Assembly (NCBI GenBank): GCA_036873755.1
Contig: JAVTVY010025354.1
Location: 1-64,000 of the forward strand
Source: Hanleya hanleyi
Taxonomy: Eukaryota > Mollusca > Polyplacophora > Lepidopleurida > Hanleyidae
Direction: 5' to 3'
Length of the DNA stretch: 64,000 nucleotides
The position numbers and the translations under genes are program-made. A model generated the notes under the pieces. The model did not search any database and was not told the origin of the DNA. It saw nothing but the letters and a program-made list of their open reading frames with translations. Below, piece after piece: positions 36,396-48,624 of the stretch; the stretch's first letter is position 1, and every line of letters begins with the position of its first letter.

Positions 36396-38250
36396 ATTCC
36401 TCCGAACGATTATTTCCCGAAGATAAAAGTTGAAACTTAAGCTTATGATAAATATGGATGGAAAACCAGGACAGTTGATATAGAATTCAGAAAACATGTT
36501 AGGCTTTCTCCTAAGTATGACCAATGAATAACTGTTTTGAAGTATCGAGAAAATACATATGCGTTCATTACCTTTATTTGGTGCGATTGCTTTTCGTGTA
36601 ACAAATCACATAAATCTCAGCACAATATTTTACATCCAAAAGAGAAATCAACGAGCCTAAGAAATTCGTTTTCTCATAGAATTATAATTTTGCGTTAATT
36701 TTATTCTTCCAATTACTAAAATATCACGTTAATTTCATTTTATTAGGAATATCTAATCTATTAACACAAAATCTACCTTGTTTATATTGATATTTCTTTA
36801 ATCGTTTTCTGGAAAATATGCGTCCACCGTTCCTGTTCACACCTTAAATTAAAAGGTTCACATTAAATCCTTATCAAATCGTTTCGAGATATTGCTACAC
36901 GTATCGAATTTTGCGATAAAAGTACTTAAAAACTCGCTTTGAGAATGAAGCATGACCCGTGCAAATCAATGACAACGCCTCATCCATGGAGGTACATGCA
37001 TTTAATTAGGGTGATGGTGACGAATAAGCAGTAGCTGATAACATGCAATGTATCAATCTCATTTTGTGATAGACTTCTGCTCTATGAACACATGCATGTG
37101 TTATGCCAGCTTGGTGCTCCCAAGTAAAACCATCCCTCAGATAATCAGGTTAGACACCATCCTCCCCACAGCGCATGCTCCATTTCGCAGGCTCATTTAC
37201 CATCCCTGCCTCCAATAGCGGAAGTTGACCTTTACTACGTTGCTATGACGTATAGGGGAAAACCAACGAACGCACGGTTCAGTTTGAATCCGGCCGAACA
37301 ACTCCTTCACTGTTACACATGAGCGAACTACTTTTCATATGCTCTGTCCAGATAAACAGGGAAAGTTATCTCCAGATATTTTTTTTTAACGCTAGGTCAA
37401 CAGAGGTATTATGCAGACTTGAAAAGTAATCGAAATGTTCGGTAAACATCTATTTTACTATATATGATGTCACTTCCGGCGATGTGCGCGAAGGCTCCGA
37501 ATCCGGTCCAAAACTCTGACTGGTGGCTGGGGTGTTATTAGACCCCCAGCGAGGTGGTTGGTTAGACACAACCACCTCTCCAAAATGGAGGTAAAAAGGC
37601 CGTTTGTGTCCATTGAATTCAAGAATATATCGAACGAAGAGACATCCGCCATAGGCGATCATGCACATAAATTCATTCAATGTATTAATGTTTTCAGAAT
37701 GTTTGTACGAATTGAAAATATTGTGAAACATTGATTAAACATGAAAACTCTCATGGTGTGGATCTTCGAAATATTTTTTGGTAAATTATCCAAGTCCGGG
37801 CAAACCAAGCGTGTGCATTGCACGAGAGAACACTGAGTACCTGGATAATGTAAACACCCCGATAACATACGGGTTACATTGGGGGAATGGCCATGCACGA
37901 GAACAGAATCAGATATCTTACAGCCTCTGTTCTCTCTTGTATGTAATCTACCAGTGCAGCAGATGGTAGGATTTTCTGTTTCATTAACTGAACATCAATT
38001 GTTATAGCAGCTAATAAAGTTTTAGTGTCCCACAGACATCCCCGTAGGATGGTCGTAAATGCGTTATATAAACTTCAAGGTCCTCCATATCCTTCATGAA
38101 TAGGTGTCGATGGTTATCTCGGTATAACTCAACTTTAATTTAATTTAAATCTCTCATACATCCCCCAGCTGAAGCATATAATATATGTAATTACTTGCGA
38201 GTAGAGCCCTCCGGGCGATAATTTCCTGCAGATAAAACATGAAACTTGAG
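36396..38250. other. 1.85-kb insertion inside the inverted satellite
   Basis: Unrelated sequence bounded by imperfect ~43-bp direct repeats (CCTCCGAACGATTATTTCCC... at 36,398-36,440 and CCTCCGGGCGATAATTTCCT... at 38,208-38,250). The longest frame is 93 codons (37,450-37,731, minus) and has no recognised domain. Probably an inserted unknown element. Confidence 0.5.
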
Positions 38251-38861
38251 CCACCTGGTGTCAGATCGGAAAACTAGTGGCACCATATTGTAGCACTCTA
38301 CGAGTATTATGCGTGTACCAAAGATGGGGGCTCAACTCTTCGATTTAATGGACGTATAGGCCATTTCCTTACTCATTTCCTTATTCAGAACAGCGCCCTC
38401 TGGTGTCGAATCAGGAAACTGGTGGTACCATTTTGTAGCTCTCTATGAGGATAGTATATGTACCAAACATGGGGGCTCAACTCTTCGATTTAATGGCCGT
38501 TTAGGCCATTTCTTTATTCATTTCCTTATTCAAAACAGCGCCCCCTGGTGTCGGATCGGAAAACTAGTGACACCATATTGCAGCGGTTTATGAGTATAGT
38601 CCATGTACCAAATACGGGGTCTCAACTATTCGATTTAATGGCCGTATGGGCCATTTTCTTATTCATTTCCTTATTCAGGGCAGCGCTCCCTGGTGTCGAA
38701 TCGGGAAATTAGTGGCACCATTTTGTAGCACTCTATGAGTCAAGTATATGTACCAAATATGTCGGCTCAACTCTTCGATTTAATGGCCGTATAGGCCATT
38801 TCCTTATTCATTTCCTTATTTAGAACAGTGCCCCCTGGTGTCGGGTTGGAAAACCAGTGGC
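38251..38861 (-). repeat. Distal part of the inverted satellite, 4-5 units
   Basis: The same units and orientation as 34,969-36,395 resume after the insertion and lead into the right terminal repeat. Confidence 0.9.
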
Positions 38862-39044
38862 ACAATATTGCAACCCTCTACGTGTTTAGTCTATGTACCA
38901 AAGATGAGTTGTCTACTAAGTGCCGTAATGGCACTATTAACCCATAATATATTATCCGCGAATTATTGACTGCTCCCCCGATTTGCAACTTGAATAGTGA
39001 ACTGTGAACTGGACGCCAACTTATAATACGTAGAATACGGAGGA

Positions 39045-41560
39045 TTCTAAGACATAGCCTTTGTATCTCAGCCGCTCACGGCACCTGATACAGCCATGAA
39101 TCTAACTATTTCACGACTTAGTTATGGATTGAGACTTTTTTCCTGGTTTTCAACTGAGGGAAGATATATTTGTCCTAGAGACAAACATACGAACAGGGAT
39201 GTCGTTTCCTGAGACAATCTTTCCGATCACGCTGGTTTGTCGAATATTACAATGAAATGATACATAAAATACTATTTGAATGAACGAAAGATTGCAATAT
39301 TACCGCTTGTTCATAATTTGTTTTGCGATTGCAATTATATATATTACAATATTACATATATTTTATATGTTACGCCGCTGATACAGTTTAATTACAGGTA
39401 AAATATTGTCCTCGTCAGAAACTCAATATAGTGAGAACAACATGTTTAGTATGAAAGCAATTACAGACCGTCCGGTGTATTGGAATTAATTGATTTCAAC
39501 AATGAAAACAGAAACGATGGAAGCTATCTTGGACTACAGTTTGATTTAAAAAATAGTTGTGTGGAAATCGTAGACTCACTAAATTTCCATACGTATATCA
39601 TTCATCAACACTTGGATCTTTATGACAGCTATACAGTGCCATTATGTGTTAAAATGATCACAAAATAAAATTTTGAACATGCTTTCCGAAAAATAACACA
39701 CATCAGAAAATAAGTCACGAAGATACCATAGAGTCACATCTACAAAACCAAGAAAGATATTCATGACCTCGTTTGACCTAGTTTTATTCGAGAAATCGTC
39801 ATCGTCGAGGATTCTCCAGATAATAGCAGGAATCATAAATTTAGTTTACATGTACATTTGATTATCTTTGCTAAAAGTATAGGAACAAATTATACGATTC
39901 ACAAAAAAATAGCCAGACCTCGCAAAAAGAAGTACAACATATTTGATTATGTTAATCTCATATTAAAAAGTGTATTTTCCTTGGTACATTTGTACGGCGT
40001 TCAGTAATAAACCGTTCGGTAGAAATACACGTCTATAATATAACTGTCCTGTAGAAATGTCCAAATTTTACACGTCTATAATATAACTGTCCTGCGCTTA
40101 AAAACATTTAGACTTGTTGTTTTCTCAAGCTCCAAAGTAGACTACTTGAAAAAATGGACAGAATTTAATAAAGCGCGTTACTATATAACCAAACTATTGG
40201 GACATTGTTTCTTCTTAAGTATCAGTTATCTTACACTTCAATTAGTGCGCAACATAAATTCTTGGTTCAATTCAACTGTTGAAACTTATTTTTATTTTGA
40301 AATTTGGTGTCGGAAGTTTGATTTCAATGTAACGTTAACGTTGTTGCTCATCAAGTATCTTTGTAAGTGTGCTAAATCCATCAATATGTATGAATGTATC
40401 ATTCCCGTCATATAATATAGCTTAGACACGGTAAGCAATTGCCTGATGCCAATGTTCTAAGGAGAAGCTTGGTGAGTTCACAACCGTGTAAGTAGTGAAA
40501 TTTGTCAGACGATATGTCTATGTATGTAGGAATAGCTTAAATAAAAAATGTTTTACCAATTCAATCATTTGTTCTCTGACACATGGTATTTTTCATTATA
40601 GTATTCTTAAATTTGTTCTAATACTTCAAGATCGAGATGTTTTACTGGATTCTAAATGAGCCATTCTGAAGTCAGCCCTGAAGTCATGGAAGCCCCGAAT
40701 ATTTGTTCGCCCGCCACTTTGTCAGGCTAGCTCATCCAAATAAATTTAAAGAGAAATTTATCCAGAAATTATCAACTCGCATGCGAAATTTTTTTATTAG
40801 GGTCTGTCGCATGCCGATAACCCTTTTCTTTTTCTTCTTGTGCGCAATAGTCTTACCCCCTAGAAAACAAGCACATCTCAAGCTGATCGAAATAAATATG
40901 TTTGTGATGCAAAACGTGACCAAAAATTCGAATGATATGTAAAGCACATGTAGATTTCGCCTTGAGATAGGGTGATGAGGGGAATAGTGACGCATGCGCA
41001 ACTGGACCTGGGATGCCGTACCTGGAACCTGAAGACTAGAGACATGAGAATTTCGCCAAATGAGACGACTGGACTCAAACTTCGTCATAGATTATTGGGA
41101 GGAGGGGTGTAGGGCTGCTGTTGCTCAATCAGATGTGGAACGCTGTACCAAGAATCAGAGGGCAAAGAGGGGATTTTCCCTGCGAGTCTTCTGTGCCTAA
41201 GCACGCGCCATATGGTTTCCCCTAGGAGGAGTGGTGGCATCATGAAAGGGGTATTGACTGTGACATCATCAGTAGTAAAAAAGCGCAGATTCGCACGGTA
41301 CGCACTCGTGACATGCCCACCTACACACTTATACGCTAGCCCTAATGTGAGCATGCGACGGTGAGTGAGCTAACATTTGTACAGGGTCTTGGCCGCTGTA
41401 GGTCCAGGGTTTCGGGGATGAGAGCTGGGAGAGTATCAACACGTGCCATAAAAAGACAGAAAAGCTTGGACTGTTAGTCCCCGAGGCCCATCTTCTGTAC
41501 ATGTCATTTGACAAATATATGTAGATTTATTGCCTTGGTGAGAAATTTACCGCACGACGT
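39045..41560. other. No gene seen
   Basis: AT-rich to about 40.9 kb. Short frames only; the 41,085-41,354 minus frame (89 codons) has no recognised domain. Confidence 0.4.
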
Positions 41561-41599
41561 CGGGTATAACATGTTAGTTTTTCTGTGTATTCTTGCATT

Positions 41600-42850
41600 T
41601 ACAATGTGTACCACATGTTGAGACGTTTCCTTCTCGGACGCCCTCGATGCTCATCCATTAAAATGAGACCAGATACTTACTTGAGCCATACCACATCCGT
41701 AAAACCATCGTATTCTACCTGTCGTAGTTGGCTCAATCCATGCGTGTGGGACATTACGATGAATAGGTCCATGAAACACCAGGCAGAAAATTGGTGGGCT
41801 TGGAAACTCAACGACGGGGCGTGACTATCCGTCACCATGCCAGCAACGCGGAGAAACGGGTTGGGAATGGCGCCCTCTTGTGTACTTGATTATCTTCATC
41901 AACCAACTGCCGATCGTCTTCCAATTCACACCATGAGTGTCCGTTCACATGAGAGCGCCGCAACGAGCGCCGTGGACACAGTTCTGCATATTTACCTCAG
42001 GAGGTGAAGCGGGGGTTGTACTACGTCTTAGTGGAACTATGTTAGTGCGAGTTTCACCGGATGGAACACAATCAGCCCGAGTTGCACGCAATTCGTCACG
42101 CCCACAACCGACCGCTGGATTTCCGGTCTATGCATACCACGACAGAGATTCTGCGCGCTGTGCGTCCACCACGTCCCAGAGCACCTCAAATTCATATTTT
42201 CCGAATGCCCATCCATCTATAAAAAACACAGATGTGGACCGCACGGACATCGTTGAAACCTTGCAGAAGTATGCCAAAGCACACAACGCCCTTACACAGT
42301 CACGGCGTATGTAGTGTGAGAAGATCCTACTTGTAACTCACTGGTACCTGATAACGCTCTCCAGGTCACTCGAAGTTGCTAAGTGATGGAATTCATTCCC
42401 AATGCCTATTTCGAAGGATTTGCTGACGGCGTGACCATCGTCTGTCGCCAAGGAGATATAGATCTCAGCAAAGGCATAATCAACTGGAAGTCGAACTGGA
42501 AGTCCCGGGAGAAACCGGTAGAAAGATGAACGTGATCAGTGTATACCTTAGAGCACTACAATTTTGACAAATGGACGTCGGGCTCTCCAAAGTGAGGCGG
42601 ACCGGGGATACCATGGTCACCCTCTCATACAAACACTACTATTGTTACGGTAGGGACATCACCAACGAGTCCACTTGTAAAGAGGTAAATTGTCCGGATC
42701 CTAATCAACAAATCCTAATACCTGTGCCTGCAAGACCCACAAACATCAGATACACACCTACATCCAGCAGCGGGACGCCTCGACCTCTTTCGAAACCAAG
42801 ACGTTTCTCATCGAAATGTTCAATCAGATGTTCAAAGGACTAGTCTACCA
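41600..42850 (+). pseudogene. Decayed family B DNA polymerase, relative of the 1-2761 copy
   Basis: Scattered pieces on the plus strand match the left-edge polymerase. Around 41,770-41,875: KHQAENWWAW, then after a frameshift IRHHASNAEKRVG (compare KHLADQWLDW and IRHQTNATEKRIG). Around 42,384-42,475: EFIPNAYFEGFADGVTIVCR (compare QYVPNACFAGNADIVTSVRR). Around 42,600-42,700: DTMVTLSYKHYYCYG...CKEVNCPD (compare DAMIALSSKTYYCYG...CKGVNRCD). Many frameshifts, stops and deletions are present; motifs A, B and C are not intact. The gene is much older or less constrained than the left copy. Neighbouring remnants to 44.6 kb may belong to the same element. Confidence 0.75.
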
Positions 42851-42914
42851 CCCTCGCTAAAACCAGCGCATCTCCATCCTATATATCCCGAGCCCAGCTG
42901 GTCCATGTGTGAAA

Positions 42915-43035
42915 GTTTGTCAGTTACTTGCCGATGGGCGGTGGTTCTCTCCGGATACTCCGGCTTCCTCCACCAACCAAACTGACTGTCACCGTATGAG
43001 TGAAACAAACTTGAGTGTGACATTAAGCCAAATTT
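42915..43035 (+). mobile_element. Short retroposon tail of a widespread invertebrate type
   Basis: GGTTCTCTCCGGATACTCCG, CTTCCTCCACCAA, then ACCGTATGAGTGAAAC...CTTGAGTGTGAC. This follows the 'ctccgg-tactccgg / gtataagtgaaa-ttcttgagtacggcg' tail common in molluscs and other lophotrochozoans (recognised from memory, not searched). Confidence 0.5.
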
Positions 43036-43669
43036 CCTCCCTCCCTCCCTGTATCATGTTCAACGAAATCAAAGCTGTAGATTTTAGCCAATCAGAAAAA
43101 ACGAGATTCTACATATATTGACCAATCAGATCACTTGTTTACCGCCCATGGCGACCGTGACAGATTCGAAAACACCATAGCTTGTGCGATACCCGGTGGC
43201 AAATGAGCACGCACATTTCAACAACCATACACATTTATTAAATATTGAGGAAAGATAATCTAAAACAAAATCTGTTTGAAGAAAAAATATATATCCATTC
43301 ATCTACCATCAAACAACCAACAAGCCAGGCATATATGCAGAAAACACTGAAACATTAAAAATGGTCCGCGATGTCATCGTGCTCGACCTAGCCTACCCAC
43401 TGAAGGAATCGAATTAGGTGAAACAACGCGAGGGTTTATATAAATTTGCACTGATCTATCGTTATATTTTATTATTATGCATGGTTGGTTTAAATATTTT
43501 ACTTTCGGTATCAGCGAATAGTTTAGCTCAGAAAGTCAATCCCTAACATATTTTCCCATCAGCGCAGATTTTCCATGTCAAGAGATCACGTGGCCGAAAG
43601 GACAACCGAATGTGGGCGGAACGCTGTCTGCTATGCATGATGGTCAAGGTACCGCCTTTGGCACAAAGA

Positions 43670-44122
43670 GAAACCTTGGCGTTGTGAAATGTCATGTACA
43701 AGCATTTCAGCTATCAGAATACAAGGCGGTACATCGCTGTCCTCCCTCAGTTTGTCGAGGGATTCAATTGGGTCTATCGCCAAATTCCTAGAGCGCCCGT
43801 CGACGTCACCGAATGTAAAGAAACCCAAGTCCGTTGTGCTTATTACCCCACTCATCCACTTCTATACAGGAGGTGTTCAAGATCGGGGAGACTGAGCGGA
43901 TCAGTATGGCCAAGGGCAAGTTCGGGAAAAATTCGAGAGATGAGCACTTTGTGATCAAAGGTCGCATACTCTCTCCACCACTGGTAAATGAAATGAAAGA
44001 CCTTCAAGGGGAGTCTCGGATTTTTGACGGATCCTGAAATCCGACGTGCATGTCGTGAAATGGCAGGACTCATCCAGTTCGTTGAATTCCTGGGTCCCCC
44101 AGACCAGGCAAAACGCCAATGA
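43670..44122 (+). pseudogene. Unrecognised coding remnant
   Basis: Overlapping plus-strand frames change phase near 43,865 and 44,035 yet keep a protein-like composition, for example KKPKSVVLITPLIHFYTGG, then EVFKIGETERISMAKGKFG, then REMAGLIQFVEFLGPP before a TGA at about 44,122. No family is recognised. The position 0.8 kb after the decayed polymerase suggests another gene of the same viral element, but this is inference. Confidence 0.35.
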
Positions 44123-44319
44123 AGCCAGGACACCTATCGTCCTTCATTATATGTTCGACCATGAACACAGAGATTTGGGCAAATTGTGATTGCCTCTGAA
44201 ACGAGTTTCCCAACGCGCGCAAAGTACATTTTGTGGTGACGCATCCCCCTTCAGGGCGTCTCCTGTGGGACGGGGTTTTACAACGTGACTTACCTCATCT
44301 CTCTACTCAACCAACCATT

Positions 44320-44627
44320 TGGCCTCAACTGGCCGTGAGCACGAGTCAGACGAGTTCAAAGACCAAACTAGCGACGCTTACGGCGGTGATAGGTCCGACC
44401 CCTAAACCAATGACTTTCAGACCGCCATCAATGCCAAGGGCACATATCCAGCCATCATCGAATGTCACACCATTGCAGTGACCACAACACCTGAAAGCGA
44501 ACCTTGCACTTCCACCGGCGGTGAACGCACTAACGTACCAACAACGGCGACAAGGCTCGACCCATACGCTAGTACTTCTAGTTCCGAGTACGCCAACACC
44601 ACTTTGTACGTACCAAAGTCTGCATAA
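44320..44627 (+). pseudogene. Unrecognised coding remnant, Thr/Ser-rich end
   Basis: The plus-strand frame reads through about 100 codons with one internal TAA near 44,405 and ends ...SSEYANTTLYVPKSA. It is Thr/Ser/Glu rich, with no recognised domain. It may be the C-terminus of a protein of the same decayed element. Confidence 0.25.
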
Positions 44628-44699
44628 CAATAGAGCACCATTTAAACCTTTCAAATCGTTTTGAATTACGTTGTTCAAGTAACCCCGCAGTGATAACGG

Positions 44700-45530
44700 C
44701 TGAGGCGATGGCAGCCTAAATCTACCCGTAGTGTGTTAACCCTGGAATAAATTTGACCAGAGTCCTACTAATGTAACTATCGGGTACGGTACCCGGTACT
44801 AGATGGACGTCGGCGTGTATGGTGCTAAATTAGTTAAATTAACTGTGGGTCTATCCCTTAGTGATTATGGATTTGGTTTTTCTTTACGAGATTGGTCATA
44901 GGGCTGACATAAAATCCAATATCCAGAGTGCTCAAAATGACTGGTTTTTCACAACGAACTCGCTAGTATACCCTGGACTATGCTTGCACGAGTAGGACTC
45001 CTCTCAAATTCAACACAGAGTAAACATTTTTTCCCCATTCACACACTCTGAGAAAAGAAAAACACTTGTTTTCTAGCTCGAATTCCGTGCAAATTCATGG
45101 GATTCTATTTTCCACAGATATTAGAAGCGCAGACGTGAGGCCAAGCACATTCGACTACATTGAGATGACTTTGAGAAGTATACCGCCCATACATATTTGA
45201 CGGTTTGAAAAAACAAATAGAGGATCACTGATTGGCTGCGCGTTTGCACGCGCGTGAGAAGCTAAATATTACCCAAATGCGTTGATTGGTTAGGATTTGA
45301 CGAGCCCATATACAGGCAATCAGCGACCGGATCTTTGAAGTGCCACCTAGAAACCCCCTCTCCGATGAGCAGAACAAATACCACTGCGGAGTTGCGGGCT
45401 ACCATATAGCGATCCACAGATGATGCTGGATAGCGAGAACAGACAAATGGGGCTACAAGCCCTGCTGGATGAGGAGCACAACTCTGGGAATATACTAGAA
45501 TCGGTCGTAGATGCTTTCTGATGCTAAGCA
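44700..45530. other. No gene seen
   Basis: Only overlapping short frames on both strands. Nothing recognisable. Confidence 0.4.
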
Positions 45531-45536
45531 TCGAAT

Positions 45537-45845
45537 TTGGTGATGGGTCAAATACATCCCTGGATAGTTTCAAAGGACGCCTGGGCGAAGACGGGTACAA
45601 CAAGAGTTGTGGCCCATGCTTCACGAGTTCAACAGGACATCTCCGGCGGATCCATTATTGAAAGTGAACATTTTTCGGCTGTAGATCCATTTATACAACC
45701 CATCCGAACCAGTCAAGATGAACAAAAGGGTGACAAAGACCTAAAGAATTATTCTGAAACGTTCGAAGAGCCAAGGCAAAAGGGAAATCCCTTTACTTTT
45801 AAAGTTTTTGCTGCCGCCTATAATCACAACATTACGTTGAGCTAA
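45537..45845 (+). CDS. Hypothetical 102-residue frame
   Basis: The frame is hydrophilic and charged, particularly in its second half (TSQDEQKGDKDLKNYSETFE), with no membrane segment or motif. It sits between the decayed viral region and the Tc1 relic and could be a remnant of either. Coding status is uncertain. Confidence 0.2.
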   Translation: MVMGQIHPWIVSKDAWAKTGTTRVVAHASRVQQDISGGSIIESEHFSAVDPFIQPIRTSQDEQKGDKDLKNYSETFEEPRQKGNPFTFKVFAAAYNHNITLS

Positions 45846-45984
45846 AGTTACTCGTGGTGCGCATTCCACGATGGGAGGGAAACATGGCCGATATCCAGAC
45901 TGTCCAACGATGTATCGCCGATTAACGATATTCATAGCTCATGGTATTTGCCTCATGTTGTATGATGGGTTCAGGGTAATCGGT

Positions 45985-47080
45985 CTCGGTCTCACGCCTG
46001 GCTCACGGTCCATATGGTGCCCACATCGCTGGACTAAGTCTTGATAGCAGCCCTATAGTCATGTTGAATAATAGCGGCATACACCGGTAGCCGCCTGCGT
46101 AGGGCAAAACCTGTGGATGGAGAACTTCCGCAACGTAGCGACTGGCGTTCAAGTTCCCTCAATTGGCACCAGATCGATTTGCCTGTGGTACTAATGCCTG
46201 TCCACACCATTACGCTGCCACCACCAAAGGCCGTGACGGGTTCCACGCAGCACTCTGCATGCTCTTCCCCATGCCGACGCCAGACACGCCTCCTACCGTC
46301 AACATTGCGGAGACAGACACGCGTTTAGTCGCTGAAAAGAGCATTGGCCAATTGCTGTCTAGTTCATGATTTGTTGTACACCGCAGACGCGCTATCTTAT
46401 GGCGGCGAAGCAGCAAGGCTTTCATAAGCATGAAGCTTTTAGGCGTCTCGTAATTGTTTGGGCACTCAACGCCCTCCTAGTCCCGGCCCAGCAGATGCTC
46501 GAATCTGATCTCGGACTTCTGGTGCTGGAATTCACAATGGGAGTTAATTGAATTGAGGAAGGCGTTGAGTCCGCGCCACATTCGACAACGATTTAGCAAT
46601 GTCATCGCGAATTTAGCATATTGATAACAGGTATGAGATTTTTCAGAGGAAACAATGATTTTAGCGTTTCTGTTCCAAAATACAGTTTCAAAACATTCTG
46701 AAATGCCTGAATTTGACCTTTGTGCATGCCAGTGAGACGTTTTCAGGGGGTTTTTTGTTGACATTTTCAGTCTCTTTTTTTAAGACACCGATCGCGCGTC
46801 ATGCAAATTGGAGCGACATGCAAGAGAATGATCTTGCCACAAAAAAGTGATTGATCGACGTAAACGTTATTCGAATTTTTGTGGCACACGTAGACCCTCA
46901 TACCTGATGACCTGTTCCTAAGTGTGACGTTTGCGATTCGCCGGTCATGTCGTTGCTTGGTTGCCCTGGACCTTCCACGTCTCGACAGATCCTTCACATC
47001 TCCAGTTTGGAGTTTGCCTTGCAATTTACGGAAGGCATTGGGAGTCACCCATTCGACGCGTAACATGTTTTACAGGCGTT
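45985..47080 (-). pseudogene. Tc1/mariner-like transposase relic
   Basis: From the 5' side on the minus strand: around 46,950-47,066 a helix-turn-helix-like segment VTPNAFRKLQGKLQTGDVKD and SRRGRSRATKQRHDRRIAN. Around 46,280-46,350 is a shifted LFS(D)ET-like block. At 46,210-46,246 is FGGGSVMVWTGIST, the conserved Tc1 'GGSVMVWGGIS' motif. Around 46,050 is IIQHDY, the usual HDNA position. Frameshifts are frequent, and 46,480-46,770 does not match the family and may be a secondary insertion. Inactive. Confidence 0.75.
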
Positions 47081-47486
47081 AACCAAAAGGCCAATTGGAA
47101 TAGCCCTATCCATATTCGATAACCGAAGCATGGTTTACCACAGAAATTTGCAACATTTAACGCCCAATACTTGCGGGCAGTAATATGGGCTTTTCGGGTA
47201 TGCGACCGTTTTTATTGACCATCTCGGACATCAGTTTACCTGCTGCAGGTCATGTAAAAACGCATGAATTTCCTTGTGGTGTGTTATGCCCTGGATGCAC
47301 AACCACACGAATAAATTTCAGGACTGGGCGATCGACATTTTGACATTTTCAAACTGCCATCACCAACACGATACGAGCTCGTTGTCGGAATGTGATACAG
47401 TGTCGCGGTGATTACACGCAAATTAATGATTACTGGCCGTCGAGACACCCAGTGAACATGTTGAATGTGTGATGAAATGAACATAA

Positions 47487-48323
47487 CAAGCGTCTAGTCC
47501 GTCATTCATAATCCAGCCGTCGTCCATTAGAGAATATCCGCGTCCATAATCCAAAGACCTATTCCATTTTCCATATAACAGTATTAGCACCAAATTCAAA
47601 AAGACAATCATAGTATACATAAACATAGGCTTCTTTCCTGCAAGAGAGAAGCGGTCAACAGTTTTCAATGATGCCGGCAAGACATCATGATGTTCCAAAA
47701 ATATCAAATCCGTATCGCTGATCAGTATTCTTAATCCATAATATTCGTTGTAAGGTCGTCATCTAAAGAATGGTGTATCTCAGTCACGCTTTGATTGTGA
47801 CTGTTCATATGAGTACCATGAGGATCTTGAAGTACATGGGTTCATACGGCCCCTAGCCCGGGTTAAGCGGAATTAGACACAAGTTACGAAACGTAGCGCC
47901 ATAGATCTTGCACGCTACGTTCGTATTTGCTATCAGCATGCGATATGTATCGCCAAATTTGAGAAACTTTGAGTGGAGGCGCTTGCTGGAATAGCCCTGT
48001 TTTATAAGTTTCTGCAACAATGTATTGTGACGTTGATTAAAATCATCACATTTAACACAGGATCTAGCAAATGCTACTAAGCGAGATATGTATACGCCAT
48101 ATGCAGGTCCCACTGCAATATTACTATCCAGAAAGGGATAGTTTACGATGTCGAAATTGTTATCATCTCTTTTGTCATAAAGTCGACGAGAGAGAATGCC
48201 CGCTTCATTTTTATAGAGATAGAGATCTAAATAAGATGTGTAGTTTCCTTCAAATCCAGTGAAGGTGGATATATATCCTTCACTGCGTCACTTATATAGT
48301 GATTATCCACAGCGAGAAGATCG
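47487..48323 (-). mobile_element. Penelope-like element fragment, 3' end
   Basis: A 5'-truncated copy: part of the RT thumb (GPAYGVYISRLVAFARSC at 48,060-48,113), the end of the RT, the conserved hairpin and the pseudo-LTR, finishing at the common GACGCTTGT terminus. Several small deletions. Similarity ends sharply at 48,323. Confidence 0.9.
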
Positions 48324-48616
48324 TGCCATTTGAAAAATGTGGTTGAATCTGTTTGTGTAATTTTCAAAACCCGACCCAGTTCCATTTTGCGCATGCTCAT
48401 TAGAGCACAACTGCATCTACACGATAATCCTTGATACACCGTATTTGCTTGATTACTAGGATAGTGTGTGCAAACTTTTATATCGGTCGAGCAAATATCT
48501 TGGGACATATCAAACAACGCTTTGGGTGGAACTTACTTTTGTTGCACTGTTTAGTTTGTTATCAAATTTGTTTTTTGAAACTCCCATGAGAAGGTGGCTG
48601 ATCCTGTGTTGAATGA

Positions 48617-48624
48617 TATAAAAG
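48617..48624 (+). promoter_or_regulatory. TATA-box candidate for the cephalotoxin-like gene
   Basis: TATAAAAG lies between the Penelope fragment and the gene, ~920 bp upstream of the coding exon. A possible donor AAGAG|GTAATT at about 48,857 would allow a short untranslated first exon joined to the acceptor at 49,536. Sequence match only. Confidence 0.3.

Larger units (their letters stand above)
31931..39031. mobile_element. ~7.1-kb foldback element with satellite-filled inverted arms
   Basis: The outer ~170 bp (31,931-32,110) is repeated as its complement at 38,862-39,031, ~95% identical by eye, beginning ACGTATTATAAGTTGGCG. Inside, ~140-bp satellite units run one way to about 34,968 and then the other way. 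Flanks GAATCCGG (31,923-31,930) and GAATACGG (39,033-39,040) may be a one-mismatch 8-bp target duplication, with one extra A on the right. No transposase is recognised, so it would be mobilised in trans, if at all. Confidence 0.8.
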
